Source: Bacillota bacterium (GTDB taxonomy: Bacteria > Bacillota > Bacilli > Paenibacillales > NBRC-103111). From it: a stretch of DNA of 64,000 nucleotides. Where the stretch lies: NCBI GenBank assembly GCA_023386955.1, contig JAEWIS010000061.1:1-64000 (forward strand), given 5' to 3'. The notes under the pieces were generated by a model, which was not told the DNA's origin, did no database searches, and saw only the letters and a list, made by a program, of their open reading frames with translations. Position numbers and translations under genes: made by a program. Below are positions 22,659 to 32,900 of this stretch, piece after piece (position 1 is the first letter of the stretch; each line of letters begins with the position of its first letter).

Positions 22659-22804
22659 GGATGAACTCACCCCGTTTTTTATGCAGATTATTTCTCCTCC
22701 ATATTTATTCTATTTCTCTAAAAAATTCTTGTGCGATTGGTAGAAAACTTGATATTTTTAATGGAAAATAGGGTTTACATCCGACAACCCCAGTGAGGAA
22801 ATCA

Positions 22805-23021
22805 ATGGAACTCTATCGATTCGATAAAGAGACGGGCAAAAGAATTACCAAATTCAATTCGGACTTTGTCATGTCCCGCATAATTCAAACAGAAAAAAAC
22901 GCGCACGTTGGATGTATGCACCTGGAAGCGAATGGTGTAATCGGCTATTCACCAGGCAGGAATTCCGCAAATCATGGTTATTGTGGCAGGTAAGGGGTAC
23001 ATCAAAGGGGAAGGAAATTGA
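22805..23021 (+). pseudogene. Cupin-family gene remnant, frameshifted and truncated
   Basis: The ORF begins MELYRFDKETGKRITKFNSD, with GAGG 6 nt upstream, and follows a small cupin-type family up to NGVIGY. There the frame changes: dropping one T at 22948/22949 restores HQAGIPQIMVIVAGKGYIKG before a stop at 23019. The rest of the cupin barrel is absent. One insertion plus a missing C-terminal half marks it as a decaying gene, ending next to the first repeat element. Family recall is from memory of similar cupins. Confidence 0.7.
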
Positions 23022-23042
23022 GCTAGATTACCGCTTCGCAGC

Positions 23043-23227
23043 CTAACGGCGGTGAGAGACGCTATTCGCGCCAAAATGGGGGTTAATAATTTCTAACGGC
23101 GGTGAGAGACGCTATTGGGGGCAAAAGGAGGGAACAAACTCCGGTTTTGGCCAAATAAGGTCTCCTGCCGCCGTTAGAATGTGAAGAGGCTATAATTTAG
23201 CTAAATAGGGTCTTTGGCCGCCGTTAG
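23043..23227. repeat. 185-bp four-repeat element, copy A (forward-forward-reverse-reverse)
   Basis: Forward units CTAACGGCGGTGAGAGACGC plus TATT lie at 23043-23066 and 23093-23116, exact copies of each other. Reverse-strand relatives lie at 23154-23177 and 23204-23227. Starts are 50, 61 and 50 nt apart. Nested pairing of forward and reverse units could form a long hairpin. The last unit contains the stop codon of the GH13 gene (TAA at 23224-23226 on the minus strand). Confidence 0.85.
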
Positions 23228-25023
23228 ACGCCAGCCGGAGTCTCCGCAACAAAGAGATAGCCGCTGTACGGAGCCAGCTGCAGCTGTATGGAAGCCGCCG
23301 CCTCCCAGGTTTGTCCGGTTAGCAGATCCCGGATACGGCGCCCCTGGAAGGAGGGGGGGAGCTGAAGCTCGAGCTCCGCCTCGCAGGGATTGTTATGCAG
23401 CAGAACAGCTATTTCCCCGTTGCCGTTGCGCCGGATAAACCCGGCTTGATTTTGCGACTCATCCGCCACCCACACGGTAAAGGAGCCGGCTTGCAGCTCG
23501 GTCCGTTCCCGGCGCAGTCCCGTCAGCTGCTGAACATATTGTCGTAGCGGCAGGTTCTGGCCGGCCGGCTCCCACACCATAGGCTTGCGGCAGCCCGGAT
23601 CGGTTTCGCCCTCCATGCCGATTTCCGCGCCGTAATAAATCATCGGAATGCCGGGATAGGTCATGAGGAACAACACCGCAAGCTTCAGCCTGTTCTCTGC
23701 TTCACCCCCCGGCTGCCAGCCCCAGCCGCCCTTGCGGCAGGAGGTGAGGAACCGCTCCGTATCATGGGAGTCCAGCAAATTCAGCATCGCCAGAGCGGAG
23801 CTGTCGGTGCCGCGGATATACAGGTTGGAAATCTGCTCCACAAAAGCTGCTGCGCCAATGGTTTGCCGGGCAAAAAACTCCAGCAGCACATCCCGCAGGG
23901 GATAGTTCATCGTCCCGTCGAACTGGTCGCCACGGAGCCACGGCAGGGCGTCGTGCATGACCTCGCCGATAATAAGCGCCTCCGGATTTTTGGACTTGAC
24001 CAGCTGCCGGAACATTCGCCAGAAGGAAGGCGGCACCTCATTGGCCACATCCAGCCGCCAGCCGTCTATCTGGGCCTGGTCCATCCAATATGCTGTCACC
24101 TGCAGCATATATTGCTGGACCTCGGGATGCTCCAGGTTCAGCCGGGGCATAAAGGGCAGGTTGCTGGCGAAGGTTTCATAGCAGGCGACGGGCTCTTGAA
24201 CCACAGGGTACTCGTGGATATAGAACCAGTCCTTGTAGGGGGAAGCCTCCCCGTTCTTCAGCACATCCTGAAAGGCGAAGAAACGGTCGCTGGAATGATT
24301 AAAGACGGCATCCAGCATCACTCGTATGCCCAAACGGTGCGCTTCCTCGACTAACCGGCGGAATAACGCCTCATCACCGAAATGGGGATCAATGGTGTAA
24401 TAGTCCACCGTATCATATTTGTGATTGGTGGGGGAGAGGAATATAGGCGTCAGGTAGACGCAGGTAATCCCCAAATCCTGCAGATAAGGCAGCTTCTCGA
24501 GGACACCCTGCAAATCTCCGCCCCAGAAGGAATCCCAAGCCGGGCAGCTTTCGTCTGTCCAATTCAGGGCTTCTTCCGGATCATTCATGGGGTCCCCATT
24601 ATGGAAGCGCTCGGGGAAAATCTGGTATACCACGGCCGATGCCGCCCACTCCGGCAGATTATGTACCTGGGAGGGAGTAATAATGGGACAATGGAAAACA
24701 TTGGTATGTTTGCGCTCGACGGATGCGCCGTTTTCCCCGTACCACACCCGTTCTCCCTGGCTGTTCTCCAGCAGAAAGCTGTATCGGATACGGCGGGTTG
24801 GCGTTGGAATGATTCCTTCGTAATAATCGTGAAGACTGGTGGACAAAACCTGCTCCAGCCGGATGGGGGTTTCCCGTCCCGGATCGGCATAGCGGTCCGC
24901 ATGCACTACGGATACCCGTTGCGCATCTCCTTTGGCGCAGCGTATTCTTACTTTCCATTCATGCAGACTGACGGCAAATGCAAAGGGTGCATCGCACGTA
25001 TGAAAGATGGAGTCCAGCCGCAT
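23224..25023 (-). CDS. GH13 alpha-amylase family enzyme (cyclomaltodextrinase/neopullulanase type)
   Basis: A 599-residue cytoplasmic enzyme with no signal peptide. ATG at 25023 has AAGGGG 8 nt upstream; a GTG at 25032 overlapping the malG stop is the alternative. Residues 1-120 form the extra N-domain of the cyclomaltodextrinase subgroup. The catalytic barrel shows DAVFNH, GWRLDVANEV (nucleophile Asp), GEVMHD (acid/base Glu) and LLDSHDTERF. It should hydrolyse imported cyclodextrins or maltodextrins. It is the last gene of the MalEFG operon. The final stop codon is supplied by a repeat element. Confidence 0.9.
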   Translation of the reverse strand: MRLDSIFHTCDAPFAFAVSLHEWKVRIRCAKGDAQRVSVVHADRYADPGRETPIRLEQVLSTSLHDYYEGIIPTPTRRIRYSFLLENSQGERVWYGENGASVERKHTNVFHCPIITPSQVHNLPEWAASAVVYQIFPERFHNGDPMNDPEEALNWTDESCPAWDSFWGGDLQGVLEKLPYLQDLGITCVYLTPIFLSPTNHKYDTVDYYTIDPHFGDEALFRRLVEEAHRLGIRVMLDAVFNHSSDRFFAFQDVLKNGEASPYKDWFYIHEYPVVQEPVACYETFASNLPFMPRLNLEHPEVQQYMLQVTAYWMDQAQIDGWRLDVANEVPPSFWRMFRQLVKSKNPEALIIGEVMHDALPWLRGDQFDGTMNYPLRDVLLEFFARQTIGAAAFVEQISNLYIRGTDSSALAMLNLLDSHDTERFLTSCRKGGWGWQPGGEAENRLKLAVLFLMTYPGIPMIYYGAEIGMEGETDPGCRKPMVWEPAGQNLPLRQYVQQLTGLRRERTELQAGSFTVWVADESQNQAGFIRRNGNGEIAVLLHNNPCEAELELQLPPSFQGRRIRDLLTGQTWEAAASIQLQLAPYSGYLFVAETPAGV

Positions 25024-25028
25024 TGTGA

Positions 25029-25853
25029 TCACCCCTTATTGGCACCTTGTGTAAGGCCTGCAACCAAAAAACGCTGCAGCCAAATGAATAAAATTAAAAT
25101 CGGTACGGCCACCATCACGGCTCCGGCAGCGAAGCTGGTGAATTCCGTGGAGTTCTGGCGGCTGACCATGTCATACAGCCCTACGGCGAGGGTATACTTC
25201 TCCGACGATCGGAGAATCAGCTTGGCGAAGATAAAATCGATCCATGCTCCTGTAAAAATCATTAGGCTTACATAGGTAAGCATAGGACGCAGGAGGGGGA
25301 GCATGATCCGCCCGAATACCGTCCAGTGGGATGCCCCGTCGATGCGGGCGGCTTCCTCCAGACTTTTCGGAATCGTGTCATAGAAGCCCTTGGCCACAAA
25401 TACATTGCCTGCGAAGGAGCCGGAGCTGTACACCAGCACCAGCGCCCAGTGGCTGTTCATCAGGTTGAGCTGCGCCAGCAGAATGTAGATGGCCACCATG
25501 GACATGAAGCTCGGGAACATATTGACAACCAGCAGCAGAGTCAGCCCGGTTTTACGTCCCTTAAACTGGAAACGGGACATGGCGTAAGAGCCCAGCAGCG
25601 TCAGAAAGGTGCCCAGCACCGTGGAGGAAACAGCCACCTTCAGGGTATTTGCGAACCAGCTGACGTACGGATATTTATCACCGGCCAGCATGTACCGGTA
25701 ATGCTCCAGGGTAAACTGCCGGGGCAGGAAGGTTTCGCTGTACAAGCTGTTGCCTTCCTTAAAGGAGGACATAACAATCCATAGTGCCGGCAGAACCGAG
25801 CACACGGCAAGCAGGATCAGAATCAGATAGGTAAGGGTCAGCCGCAGCTTCAT
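25029..25853 (-). CDS. Maltodextrin ABC transporter permease, MalG type
   Basis: A 274-residue permease with six membrane helices and the ATPase-contact loop EEAARIDGASHWTVFGRIMLP (EAA motif). It pairs with the MalF-type gene upstream, which it overlaps by 4 nt (ATGA). The operon order MalE, MalF, MalG, GH13 enzyme and the divergent LacI regulator support maltodextrin or cyclodextrin import. No ATPase gene is in the window, so an MsmX-like shared ATPase is expected elsewhere. Confidence 0.9.
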   Translation of the reverse strand: MKLRLTLTYLILILLAVCSVLPALWIVMSSFKEGNSLYSETFLPRQFTLEHYRYMLAGDKYPYVSWFANTLKVAVSSTVLGTFLTLLGSYAMSRFQFKGRKTGLTLLLVVNMFPSFMSMVAIYILLAQLNLMNSHWALVLVYSSGSFAGNVFVAKGFYDTIPKSLEEAARIDGASHWTVFGRIMLPLLRPMLTYVSLMIFTGAWIDFIFAKLILRSSEKYTLAVGLYDMVSRQNSTEFTSFAAGAVMVAVPILILFIWLQRFLVAGLTQGANKG

Positions 25854-27163
25854 TGCACCATATCCTCCTCTTTGTAGGACCTGGAGCGGCGGAAGTTGAA
25901 GATGGACAAGCCGGCAACGATCACGAAGATGATAATACCGATGGCGGAAGAGAAATTGTACTGCTGGTTGTTCAGCGTCAGCTTATACAGCCACGTGACC
26001 AGGAGGTCGGTGGAGCCCGCGTATTGGTACTTGGGGTTCACCGGATTGCCGTCCGTAAGCAGATAGATGACGTTGAAATTATTCAGGTTAGCGGCAAACT
26101 GCATGATCAGCACCGGGGCTGTGGAGAAATAGACAAGCGGCAGGGTGATCATGCGGAAGCTTTTGAAGGGAGAAGCCCCGTCAATTTCCGCCGATTCATA
26201 CAAATCCCGGGGAATGGTGGTGAGAATGCCGGAAACCAGGATCATGATTACCGGAATGCCCAGCCAGGCGTTTACCAGGAGTACGGTGATTTTGGCCCAG
26301 ACGGGATCGGTGAGCCAGGGGATCTTATCAATGCCCAGGTAGCCAAGAAACTGGTTGATCGGACCGAATTCGCCGTTGAACATATTCCGGAAGACCAAAA
26401 GCGACACCAGATTGGGAATGGCAAAGGGGATGACCAGGATAGTGCGCCAGAATTTGCGGAAACGCACACCCTTCTGTTCAATCAGCACCGCCACGAAGAT
26501 GCCTCCCGCGTAGGTTGTCACGGTGGATAATATTGCCCATACGCAGGTCCAAATGAATACGCCGTAAAAGGTGCGGCTCCAGGTGCGCAGCGTCAGCAGA
26601 TCACCGAAGGTTTGCAATCCGTTCCAATTGACCAGATGAGCTGGAGGCAAATTGGGGGCGGCGAAATCGGTGAAGGCTACCAGAATGCTGAACAACAGGG
26701 GCAGAATGGTTAAAAACAAAATGGCCACACCCGGCAAAAACAGAATCAGATATGGAAAATGCCGCTCATTCAGGTGGTACAGGGTAGAGCGGAAGGTTTC
26801 GGTGGTTTTGCCTTGGTCCCGCAGCTTCCCGTTCAACCGGGCATCCCGGATGTTGAGGGCGTATCCTGCAATCAGCAGAACAGCCACCAGAAGGCAGATC
26901 AGCCCTTCCACCAACAGATAGATGGAATGGTCGCCGTCCACAGCCTGATACATGCCATCTACCATCATGAGTCCGCGCGGAGTGGTGCCCAGGGTAATGA
27001 GTCCCTGCAGTCCCGGGAGCAAATAAAGTGCGAAGGCCGCTATGCTGCCGACGCCCAGCAGGAGAAAAAGGAGTCCTTTAGCAACCTGGCGGTTATAAAA
27101 CTGTCCCAAACCCATACAAACAACGGATAAGGCTGCAGCGCGCAGCGAATGTTTGGTCGGCAC
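25850..27163 (-). CDS. Maltodextrin ABC transporter permease, MalF type
   Basis: A 437-residue permease from a GTG start with AAAGGATG about 10 nt upstream. The N-terminal 120 residues contain extra hydrophobic helices (GLGQFYNRQVAKGLLFLLLG), as in many Gram-positive MalF proteins. The transport core follows, with the EAA motif YESAEIDGASPFKSFRMITL. The segment NPVNPKYQYAGSTDLLVTWL is typical of maltodextrin-type MalF. It lies 75 nt after malE, with a hairpin in the gap. Confidence 0.9.
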   Translation of the reverse strand: MPTKHSLRAAALSVVCMGLGQFYNRQVAKGLLFLLLGVGSIAAFALYLLPGLQGLITLGTTPRGLMMVDGMYQAVDGDHSIYLLVEGLICLLVAVLLIAGYALNIRDARLNGKLRDQGKTTETFRSTLYHLNERHFPYLILFLPGVAILFLTILPLLFSILVAFTDFAAPNLPPAHLVNWNGLQTFGDLLTLRTWSRTFYGVFIWTCVWAILSTVTTYAGGIFVAVLIEQKGVRFRKFWRTILVIPFAIPNLVSLLVFRNMFNGEFGPINQFLGYLGIDKIPWLTDPVWAKITVLLVNAWLGIPVIMILVSGILTTIPRDLYESAEIDGASPFKSFRMITLPLVYFSTAPVLIMQFAANLNNFNVIYLLTDGNPVNPKYQYAGSTDLLVTWLYKLTLNNQQYNFSSAIGIIIFVIVAGLSIFNFRRSRSYKEEDMVQ

Positions 27164-27187
27164 AACGAGTCATCCTTTCGATAGGAG

Positions 27188-27219
27188 GTGCGGAATCACA
27201 GAGTTGGATGATTCCGCAC
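27188..27219 (-). promoter_or_regulatory. Intercistronic hairpin between malE and malF
   Basis: An 11-bp perfect stem GTGCGGAATCA/TGATTCCGCAC with a 10-nt loop. No T-run follows on the transcribed strand. It may protect the upstream malE message from 3' decay, giving more binding protein than permease. Confidence 0.55.
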
Positions 27220-27238
27220 TCCACGATGCGGTGCAAGC

Positions 27239-28558
27239 CTACTTCTTGCCGCTGGTGATCTGCTCCTTGATGGTTTTGGCAGCAGAGTCCAAGGTGGATT
27301 TCACATCCGCGTTGGTATCCCATATGGAGGTGACGGCACCTTCCATAGGAGCCCAGACACTGGCCATGGCCGGAATGGAGGGCATAATCTCCGAGCTGGC
27401 GAATTGCGTCAGGAAGGCACTGGACAAGGCATCCGCTTTGACCGCAGAATCATTGGCAACCTCTTGGTTGGCAGGCAATATCCCCGTCTTCTGATAGCAG
27501 CTCAGCTGGTTCTCCTTGGAGGTCAGGAAGTTGGCCAACAGCCGGGCCGCCTTCGGATACTTGGTGTACGTATTCACGTAATAGGACCGGACGCCGGAGA
27601 AGGAAACCGACTTTTTGCCTTCCGGCAGATCAGGCAGGGGGGCTACGCCCAAATTGATCTTATCCTTGAAGCTGGCGATGGACCAGGGGCCGTCGATATT
27701 CATGGCCAGCTTGCCGTCGGCGAACAGCTGGGTTTTGATGTCAAAGGTCAGGTCGGCGACCTTGGGCGGAAGAATGCTCCGGAGCGACTGCATAAAGGTC
27801 AGGCCCTTGACAGCTCCGCTGTTGTTCAGGCCGATATCGTTGGAATCCGTGCCCTTGCCGCCGAATACGTAAGCGCCGTACGGAGCCATAAAGGCATAGT
27901 CGTAATAAAGGGTTTTGACCTCCCACATGATGGCGTATTTCCGGGCTTTTTCGTCGTTGAAGGTTTTGGCGAAAGCGATGACCTCGTCCCAGGTTTTCGG
28001 CGGATTCGGAATCAGGTCCTTATTGTAAAACAAGGCGTAGGTTTCCACCGATTTGGGGTATCCGTACAAGGTGCCCTTGTAGGTGGACGCCTCAATGGCG
28101 TTTTTCTGGGAGCGGGCCGTTACATCCTTGGCGAATACATCATTGGGGAGGAGCAATCCGGCAGAAGCCGCATCCCCCAGCTTATCCTGGGGAAACAGCA
28201 CCACATCGCCGCCGGTTCCCGCCGGTCCGTCCGTTGTCAGGCGCCCTGCCTGGTCTGGGGCCGGGACCTCCTCGATCTTCACCTCGACGTTATACTTGGC
28301 CTTGAAGGCAGCGGCTACCTCGGTGGCCCATTGTTTGGCCTCCTTGTCTTCCCACAGGGTGAGGACGGCGCCCTTCTCGGGCTGAAGCTCTGCACCGGCA
28401 GTGCTGCTGGTGCTTGGGGCAGTTGAGGCTGAGGAAGCGGGTGAAGCGGCCCCGGAAGCGGCCGGGGAAGAAGCGGAGTCGGAATTAGAGCTGCAAGCTG
28501 TAATCGGAGCCATCACCAAACCAGCCGAAAGAATAACGCCAACCGTTTTTTTAAACAT
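27239..28558 (-). CDS. Maltodextrin-binding lipoprotein, MalE type
   Basis: A 439-residue extracellular solute-binding protein, family 1. The signal peptide ends in a lipobox (residues 1-22, APITAC, Cys anchor). A Ser/Ala-rich linker (about 23-55) precedes the binding domain, with GDVVLFPQDKLGDAASAGLL and FADGKLAMNIDGPWS matching the MalE/CymE group. It delivers the sugar to the MalFG permease. Its promoter and a LacI-type operator lie directly upstream, divergent to the regulator gene. Confidence 0.92.
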   Translation of the reverse strand: MFKKTVGVILSAGLVMAPITACSSNSDSASSPAASGAASPASSASTAPSTSSTAGAELQPEKGAVLTLWEDKEAKQWATEVAAAFKAKYNVEVKIEEVPAPDQAGRLTTDGPAGTGGDVVLFPQDKLGDAASAGLLLPNDVFAKDVTARSQKNAIEASTYKGTLYGYPKSVETYALFYNKDLIPNPPKTWDEVIAFAKTFNDEKARKYAIMWEVKTLYYDYAFMAPYGAYVFGGKGTDSNDIGLNNSGAVKGLTFMQSLRSILPPKVADLTFDIKTQLFADGKLAMNIDGPWSIASFKDKINLGVAPLPDLPEGKKSVSFSGVRSYYVNTYTKYPKAARLLANFLTSKENQLSCYQKTGILPANQEVANDSAVKADALSSAFLTQFASSEIMPSIPAMASVWAPMEGAVTSIWDTNADVKSTLDSAAKTIKEQITSGKK

Positions 28559-28602
28559 GGAATTCCCCCCATTAACGTGATAAGCGCAATGTGATTCAGA
28601 TA

Positions 28603-28658
28603 AGGAAACCGGTTTCCTAAATCGCTTTCAGAATAGCACAGTTCATGTTCCAATACAA
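28603..28658 (-). promoter_or_regulatory. malE promoter with LacI-family operator
   Basis: On the minus strand TTGTAT (28653-28658) and TATTCT (28630-28635) are 17 nt apart. The perfect 16-bp palindrome AGGAAACCGGTTTCCT at 28603-28618 starts 11 nt after the -10, over the early transcribed region. A centre CG with GAAA/TTTC arms is typical of LacI-family operators. The adjacent LacI gene is the obvious repressor. Confidence 0.75.
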
Positions 28659-28784
28659 TCCTCCCCCCCAAAAATATTTATAACGGCGATTCGTCAAACA
28701 CTGTCCGTTTTGCGGGAAATATGTTTATAATGAAAACGGTACTGCCTTTAGACGCAGCTTCAAAAACGGAGTGTGAGCAGTTTC

Positions 28785-29810
28785 ATGAAGATTACAATCA
28801 ACGAAATCGCCAAAGCCGCCAATGTGGCCAAATCCACAGTTTCCAAGGTCATAAACAATTCACCGACCATCTCGGAGGCCACCCGCAATAAGGTTCTGCA
28901 GATTATGAAGGACATGAATTTCACCCCTGACAGCGCGGCTACCCAGCTGGCCAAGCGGGCTTCGCTTATGGTGGGGCTGGTGATTGACATAGACCGTAAG
29001 GATGATTTCCTGAATCCGTTCTTCTACAGCATCATCGGCGGGGTGGAGAGTGTGATGGGGCTCCATCAATACGACCTGGCCATCTCCAATATCCGCAGCC
29101 TGGGGAGCTACACCCGGATGGATCTCCTGCGGCGGTTTGTCTACAACAACCGGATGGACGGGCTGATCCTGCATACGCTGACCGCAGAGCAGTCCCTCAT
29201 CGACGAGCTGGAGCGGTTGGGCTTTCCCTATGCTGTTATCGGGAAACCCGTTGCTGAGGGCGTGATCGCCTGGACGGACGGGGATAACGAAACAGGCGGA
29301 GAGATGGCGGCACGACATCTGCTGGAGCAAGGCTACGGCAAGATCGGGTTTATCGGCGGGGACTTCGGCGAACCTCTGGCCCAAAGCCGGTTAAGAGGAT
29401 ATAAACGGGTGATCCCAGGCGGGGATGATCCTTTTCCCTATTGCCTGCCGGGACCCAGCGATGAGAACGGCGGCTACAGCATGATGCAGTCGCTGTTGGC
29501 TCTTCCTGAGCCGCCAGATGCGGCGGTCTGCATCAACAATCTGGTGGCCTTCGGCGCGTTGAAGGCGCTGCAGGAAGCGGATATCGCCGTACCCCGGGAC
29601 TTTGGGCTGGTCACCTTCGACGATTATCCCATTGCGCCCTACACAACACCGGCCTTAACCTGCCTGGATATCGACACCTTCGAGATCGGGGTCAGAGCCG
29701 CCCATTTGCTCCTGGAAAAAATGGGTGACCCGGCCAAACCCATTCCGCCTCAGCTGCTCGCCCCCAAGCTGATCGTCCGCGGCTCTTCGCAGAAGCGGAC
29801 GGAATACTAA
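28785..29810 (+). CDS. LacI-family transcriptional regulator
   Basis: A 341-residue regulator. The N-terminal helix-turn-helix is ITINEIAKAANVAKSTVSKV followed by INNSPTISEATRNKV, and a periplasmic-binding-protein-like sensor fills residues 60-335. ATG 28785 fits the family N-terminus; the ribosome site is weak (GAGTGTGAG). It is divergent to malE and should repress the malE-malF-malG-GH13 operon until a maltodextrin-type inducer binds. A TATAAT at 28726-28731 could be its -10. Confidence 0.9.
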   Translation: MKITINEIAKAANVAKSTVSKVINNSPTISEATRNKVLQIMKDMNFTPDSAATQLAKRASLMVGLVIDIDRKDDFLNPFFYSIIGGVESVMGLHQYDLAISNIRSLGSYTRMDLLRRFVYNNRMDGLILHTLTAEQSLIDELERLGFPYAVIGKPVAEGVIAWTDGDNETGGEMAARHLLEQGYGKIGFIGGDFGEPLAQSRLRGYKRVIPGGDDPFPYCLPGPSDENGGYSMMQSLLALPEPPDAAVCINNLVAFGALKALQEADIAVPRDFGLVTFDDYPIAPYTTPALTCLDIDTFEIGVRAAHLLLEKMGDPAKPIPPQLLAPKLIVRGSSQKRTEY

Positions 29811-29825
29811 CGCAATATGCAGACA

Positions 29826-29848
29826 AAAGCCCCAATCCGGGGCTTTTT
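29826..29848 (+). terminator. Rho-independent terminator
   Basis: AAAGCCCC/GGGGCTTT with a 5-nt loop running into five T, directly after the LacI-family gene. Confidence 0.9.
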
Positions 29849-29942
29849 CTTATCATTTCACCTGTTCTTTTATATTGAAATTATTATAATAGAGTAATAG
29901 ACATACATGCCGTAGGCGGGAAACCGCCAGGAGGAAGATACG

Positions 29943-32900
29943 ATGGGTTATCCCCCAGAGGAACGTTTACCGATGCTGGAAGCGATTTGGGAGCAGGTTC
30001 CCGTAGGGATCTCGATATATTCTGCAGTGAACGGCAGGCTAATGGATGCCAACCCGGCACTGCTGTCCATGCTTGGGTACTCCAGCGAAGAGCTGAAGCT
30101 CTGCCGCGCCGTTGATTTGCTGGCCCCTGCCGACCAGGGCATGTTTGCGCCGGAGCGGTTGAATGCGTTACAGAACAGCGCCCCATTTCCGCAGGAGGAT
30201 TGGGGAGAGCTGCAGTTTATACATAAAAACGGGCAGCCCGTTTGGATTCAGGTGAGGGCATTGTCCGCGCTAGTGAAGGAAAAAGCAGTGCTTTTTATGA
30301 TGAGGGATGTCACCCTCGAACGGGAGAAGCGCAAAAATAACCAGAATAACGAAGCATTGGCTCAGCTGATGACCAACAGCAAGCATGACATGATTTCCTT
30401 TACCACTCCTGATGGAATCCTGACCTACATATCCCCCTCCTGCAAGGAGCTGCTGGGTTATGGACAGGAGGAAATGATCGGCAGAAGCCGGTTCGAATTT
30501 TATCATCCGGATGAATTCAAGGATGTAACCCCGGAGGAGTTCTATGCCGGCGGGGATGTGAAGCAGCGCCGTCTGCGCCACAAGCAAGGCAATTACCTAT
30601 GGTTCGAAATTTCCTTCCAGTACATGTTCGATGAACGCGGCAATGTGGAGCTTATGCTGGGTATGGGGAGGGATATTACCGGCCGCAAGAATGTGGAGCA
30701 TATCCTCGCCGAAGCCCAGCGTATCGCCCACATCGGATCGTGGGACTGGCATATTGCCGAGGGCAAGCTGTATTTCTCCGAGGAAGCCCGCAGAATATTC
30801 GGCTACGCGGTAGAACGGGTGGAGAATGAAACGCTGGAGCATTTGTACTCCGTCCTGCATCCCGAGGATCGCGAGCGTCTCCGGGATTGTATGCGTGAAA
30901 CAGCGGAAACCGGTGTGCCGAGGGAAATCACATACCGCATTTTCCTGCCGGCCCATGAGATGCGTGTCATTCATGTCCAATGGGAAATGACGTGGCAGGA
31001 TGACGGCAAGCCCCACCGCTGCATCGGCTACGCCCAAGACATTACCGGCAAGGTGGAAATGGAGCGTATGCTCCGGGAAAGCGAGCAGCGTTACCGGTCA
31101 TTATTTGAGTATAATCCTTTTTGTGTGTTCCAAATGGATTTGACGGGGCGGATGCTGACTGCCAACCCCCATGTGGAATCCCTGACCGGCTGGTGCGTCA
31201 GCGATATTCAAGATCATTCCTTCCTCAAAATTATCCACCCCCGCGAGATCAACCGGATCAAAAAACAGTTTATCCGGGTAAGGGAAGGGAACGCTTGTAC
31301 CACGGAATGCGCCATCCTGCATAAAAATGGCAGCTGGATCGATTTAAGCCTGACCCTGCTGCCGATTATTGTGGATGACAAGGTCGCAGGCGTATACGGC
31401 ATTGCCAATGACATTACGGAGCAGAAGCGGTATGTGGAGCAGATTGAAAAGCTGAATGACGAACGGACTCTGTTGCTTAATGCGGTTTCGGAAGGGATTG
31501 CCGGTCTCGACGCCAACGGGAATATGACCTTCATCAATCCTGCAGGGGCCAAAATATTCGGCTTCGACCCTGGCGAGGAGAAGGAGGCGCTGCGCCAGAT
31601 CTCGCTGCTCAATGTTCATGGTCCCGACGGATCCGTTTTCCCGGAAGGCCACACTCCCATTGACCGGGCACTCCGGGACGGCATTCCCAGACGCAACCAG
31701 GAAGGAATTTTTTGGCGGAGGGATGGCACCAGCTTTTTCGCCAGCTATCAGGTTAGCCCCTTGGACCGGGAGCATGCCCGGGGTGTCGTGGTGGTCTTCC
31801 GGGATTTGACGGAGGAGCAGGAAATTATCCGGGCCAAGGAATCCGCTGAGCGGGCCGACCAGGCGAAGTCGGAGTTTCTCGCCATTATGAGTCATGAGCT
31901 GCGGACGCCCATGAACGGCATTATCGGGATGGCGGAGCTGCTGGCGGAGATGTCCCTTCAGCAGGAGCAGCGTGAGCTGGTGGACGTCATTGTCGGGAGC
32001 GGCCATTCCCTTCTTAAGATCGTCAATGAAATTCTGGATTTCAGCAAAATGGAGGCAGGCAAGCTAGACATCCATACAGGACCTATGTCCGTCTCTATGA
32101 TTCTGTCGGATGTGGCGGATCTGTTCCAGCAACGGGGAGAATCCAAGAACCTGACGATTTCCACCGAAGTTGACCCGGCCATTCCCGAGCTATTGGCGGG
32201 GGATGAGGGAAGACTAAGGCAAATTCTGATTAATTTGGTGGGGAATGCAGTAAAATTCACGGACTCCGGCTTCGTTAGTATCTCTGTGGAGCTGATGCAT
32301 ACGGATCAGGACAAAGCCTTCCTTGAGTTCCGTGTCCGGGACACGGGCATCGGCATTCCCCTGGACCGTCAGCACCAGCTGTTCCATTCCTTCTCCCAGC
32401 TGCACCCCTCCATTAACCGCAAATACGGTGGGACAGGTCTGGGGTTAGCCATCAGCAAGAAGCTGGTGGAGCTGATGGGGGGATACATCGGCGTCGAAAG
32501 TGATGAAGGCAAGGGCTCGGTGTTTCACTTTACACTGCCGCTTGATTTTCTGGAGGGGCCTGCGGCTGGTCCGGAGCCCAAGCCGGAGCGGCGGGAGCCT
32601 GCCGTTCCGGTGGAGGGACTGTACGGTCCCATGCGCATTCTGGTGGCAGAGGATAACGAGGCCAACCGGATGCTTCTCAAGATCATCCTCGGACGGCTGG
32701 GATATTATCCGGATTGGGCTGAGGACGGGATGGAGGCGCTGCAGCGGATTCGCCAGTCACCTTATGACATCGTGCTCCTGGATATCCAGATGCCCCGTAT
32801 GGACGGTCTGGAGGTGGTTTCATTGATCAAACGGGAGATGTTACCCTGGAGTCTTCCCACATTTATTGCCATCACCGCCTTCGCCCGCCGGGAGGACAGG

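Noticed and set aside
23043..23227. CRISPR-like reading of the 50-nt-spaced repeats
   Set aside because: Only two units per orientation, units diverge, orientation flips, and no cas genes are near.
27404..28426. 340-codon ORF antisense to malE
   Set aside because: Shadow of a high-GC gene; no ribosome site, and the malE product is clearly recognised.
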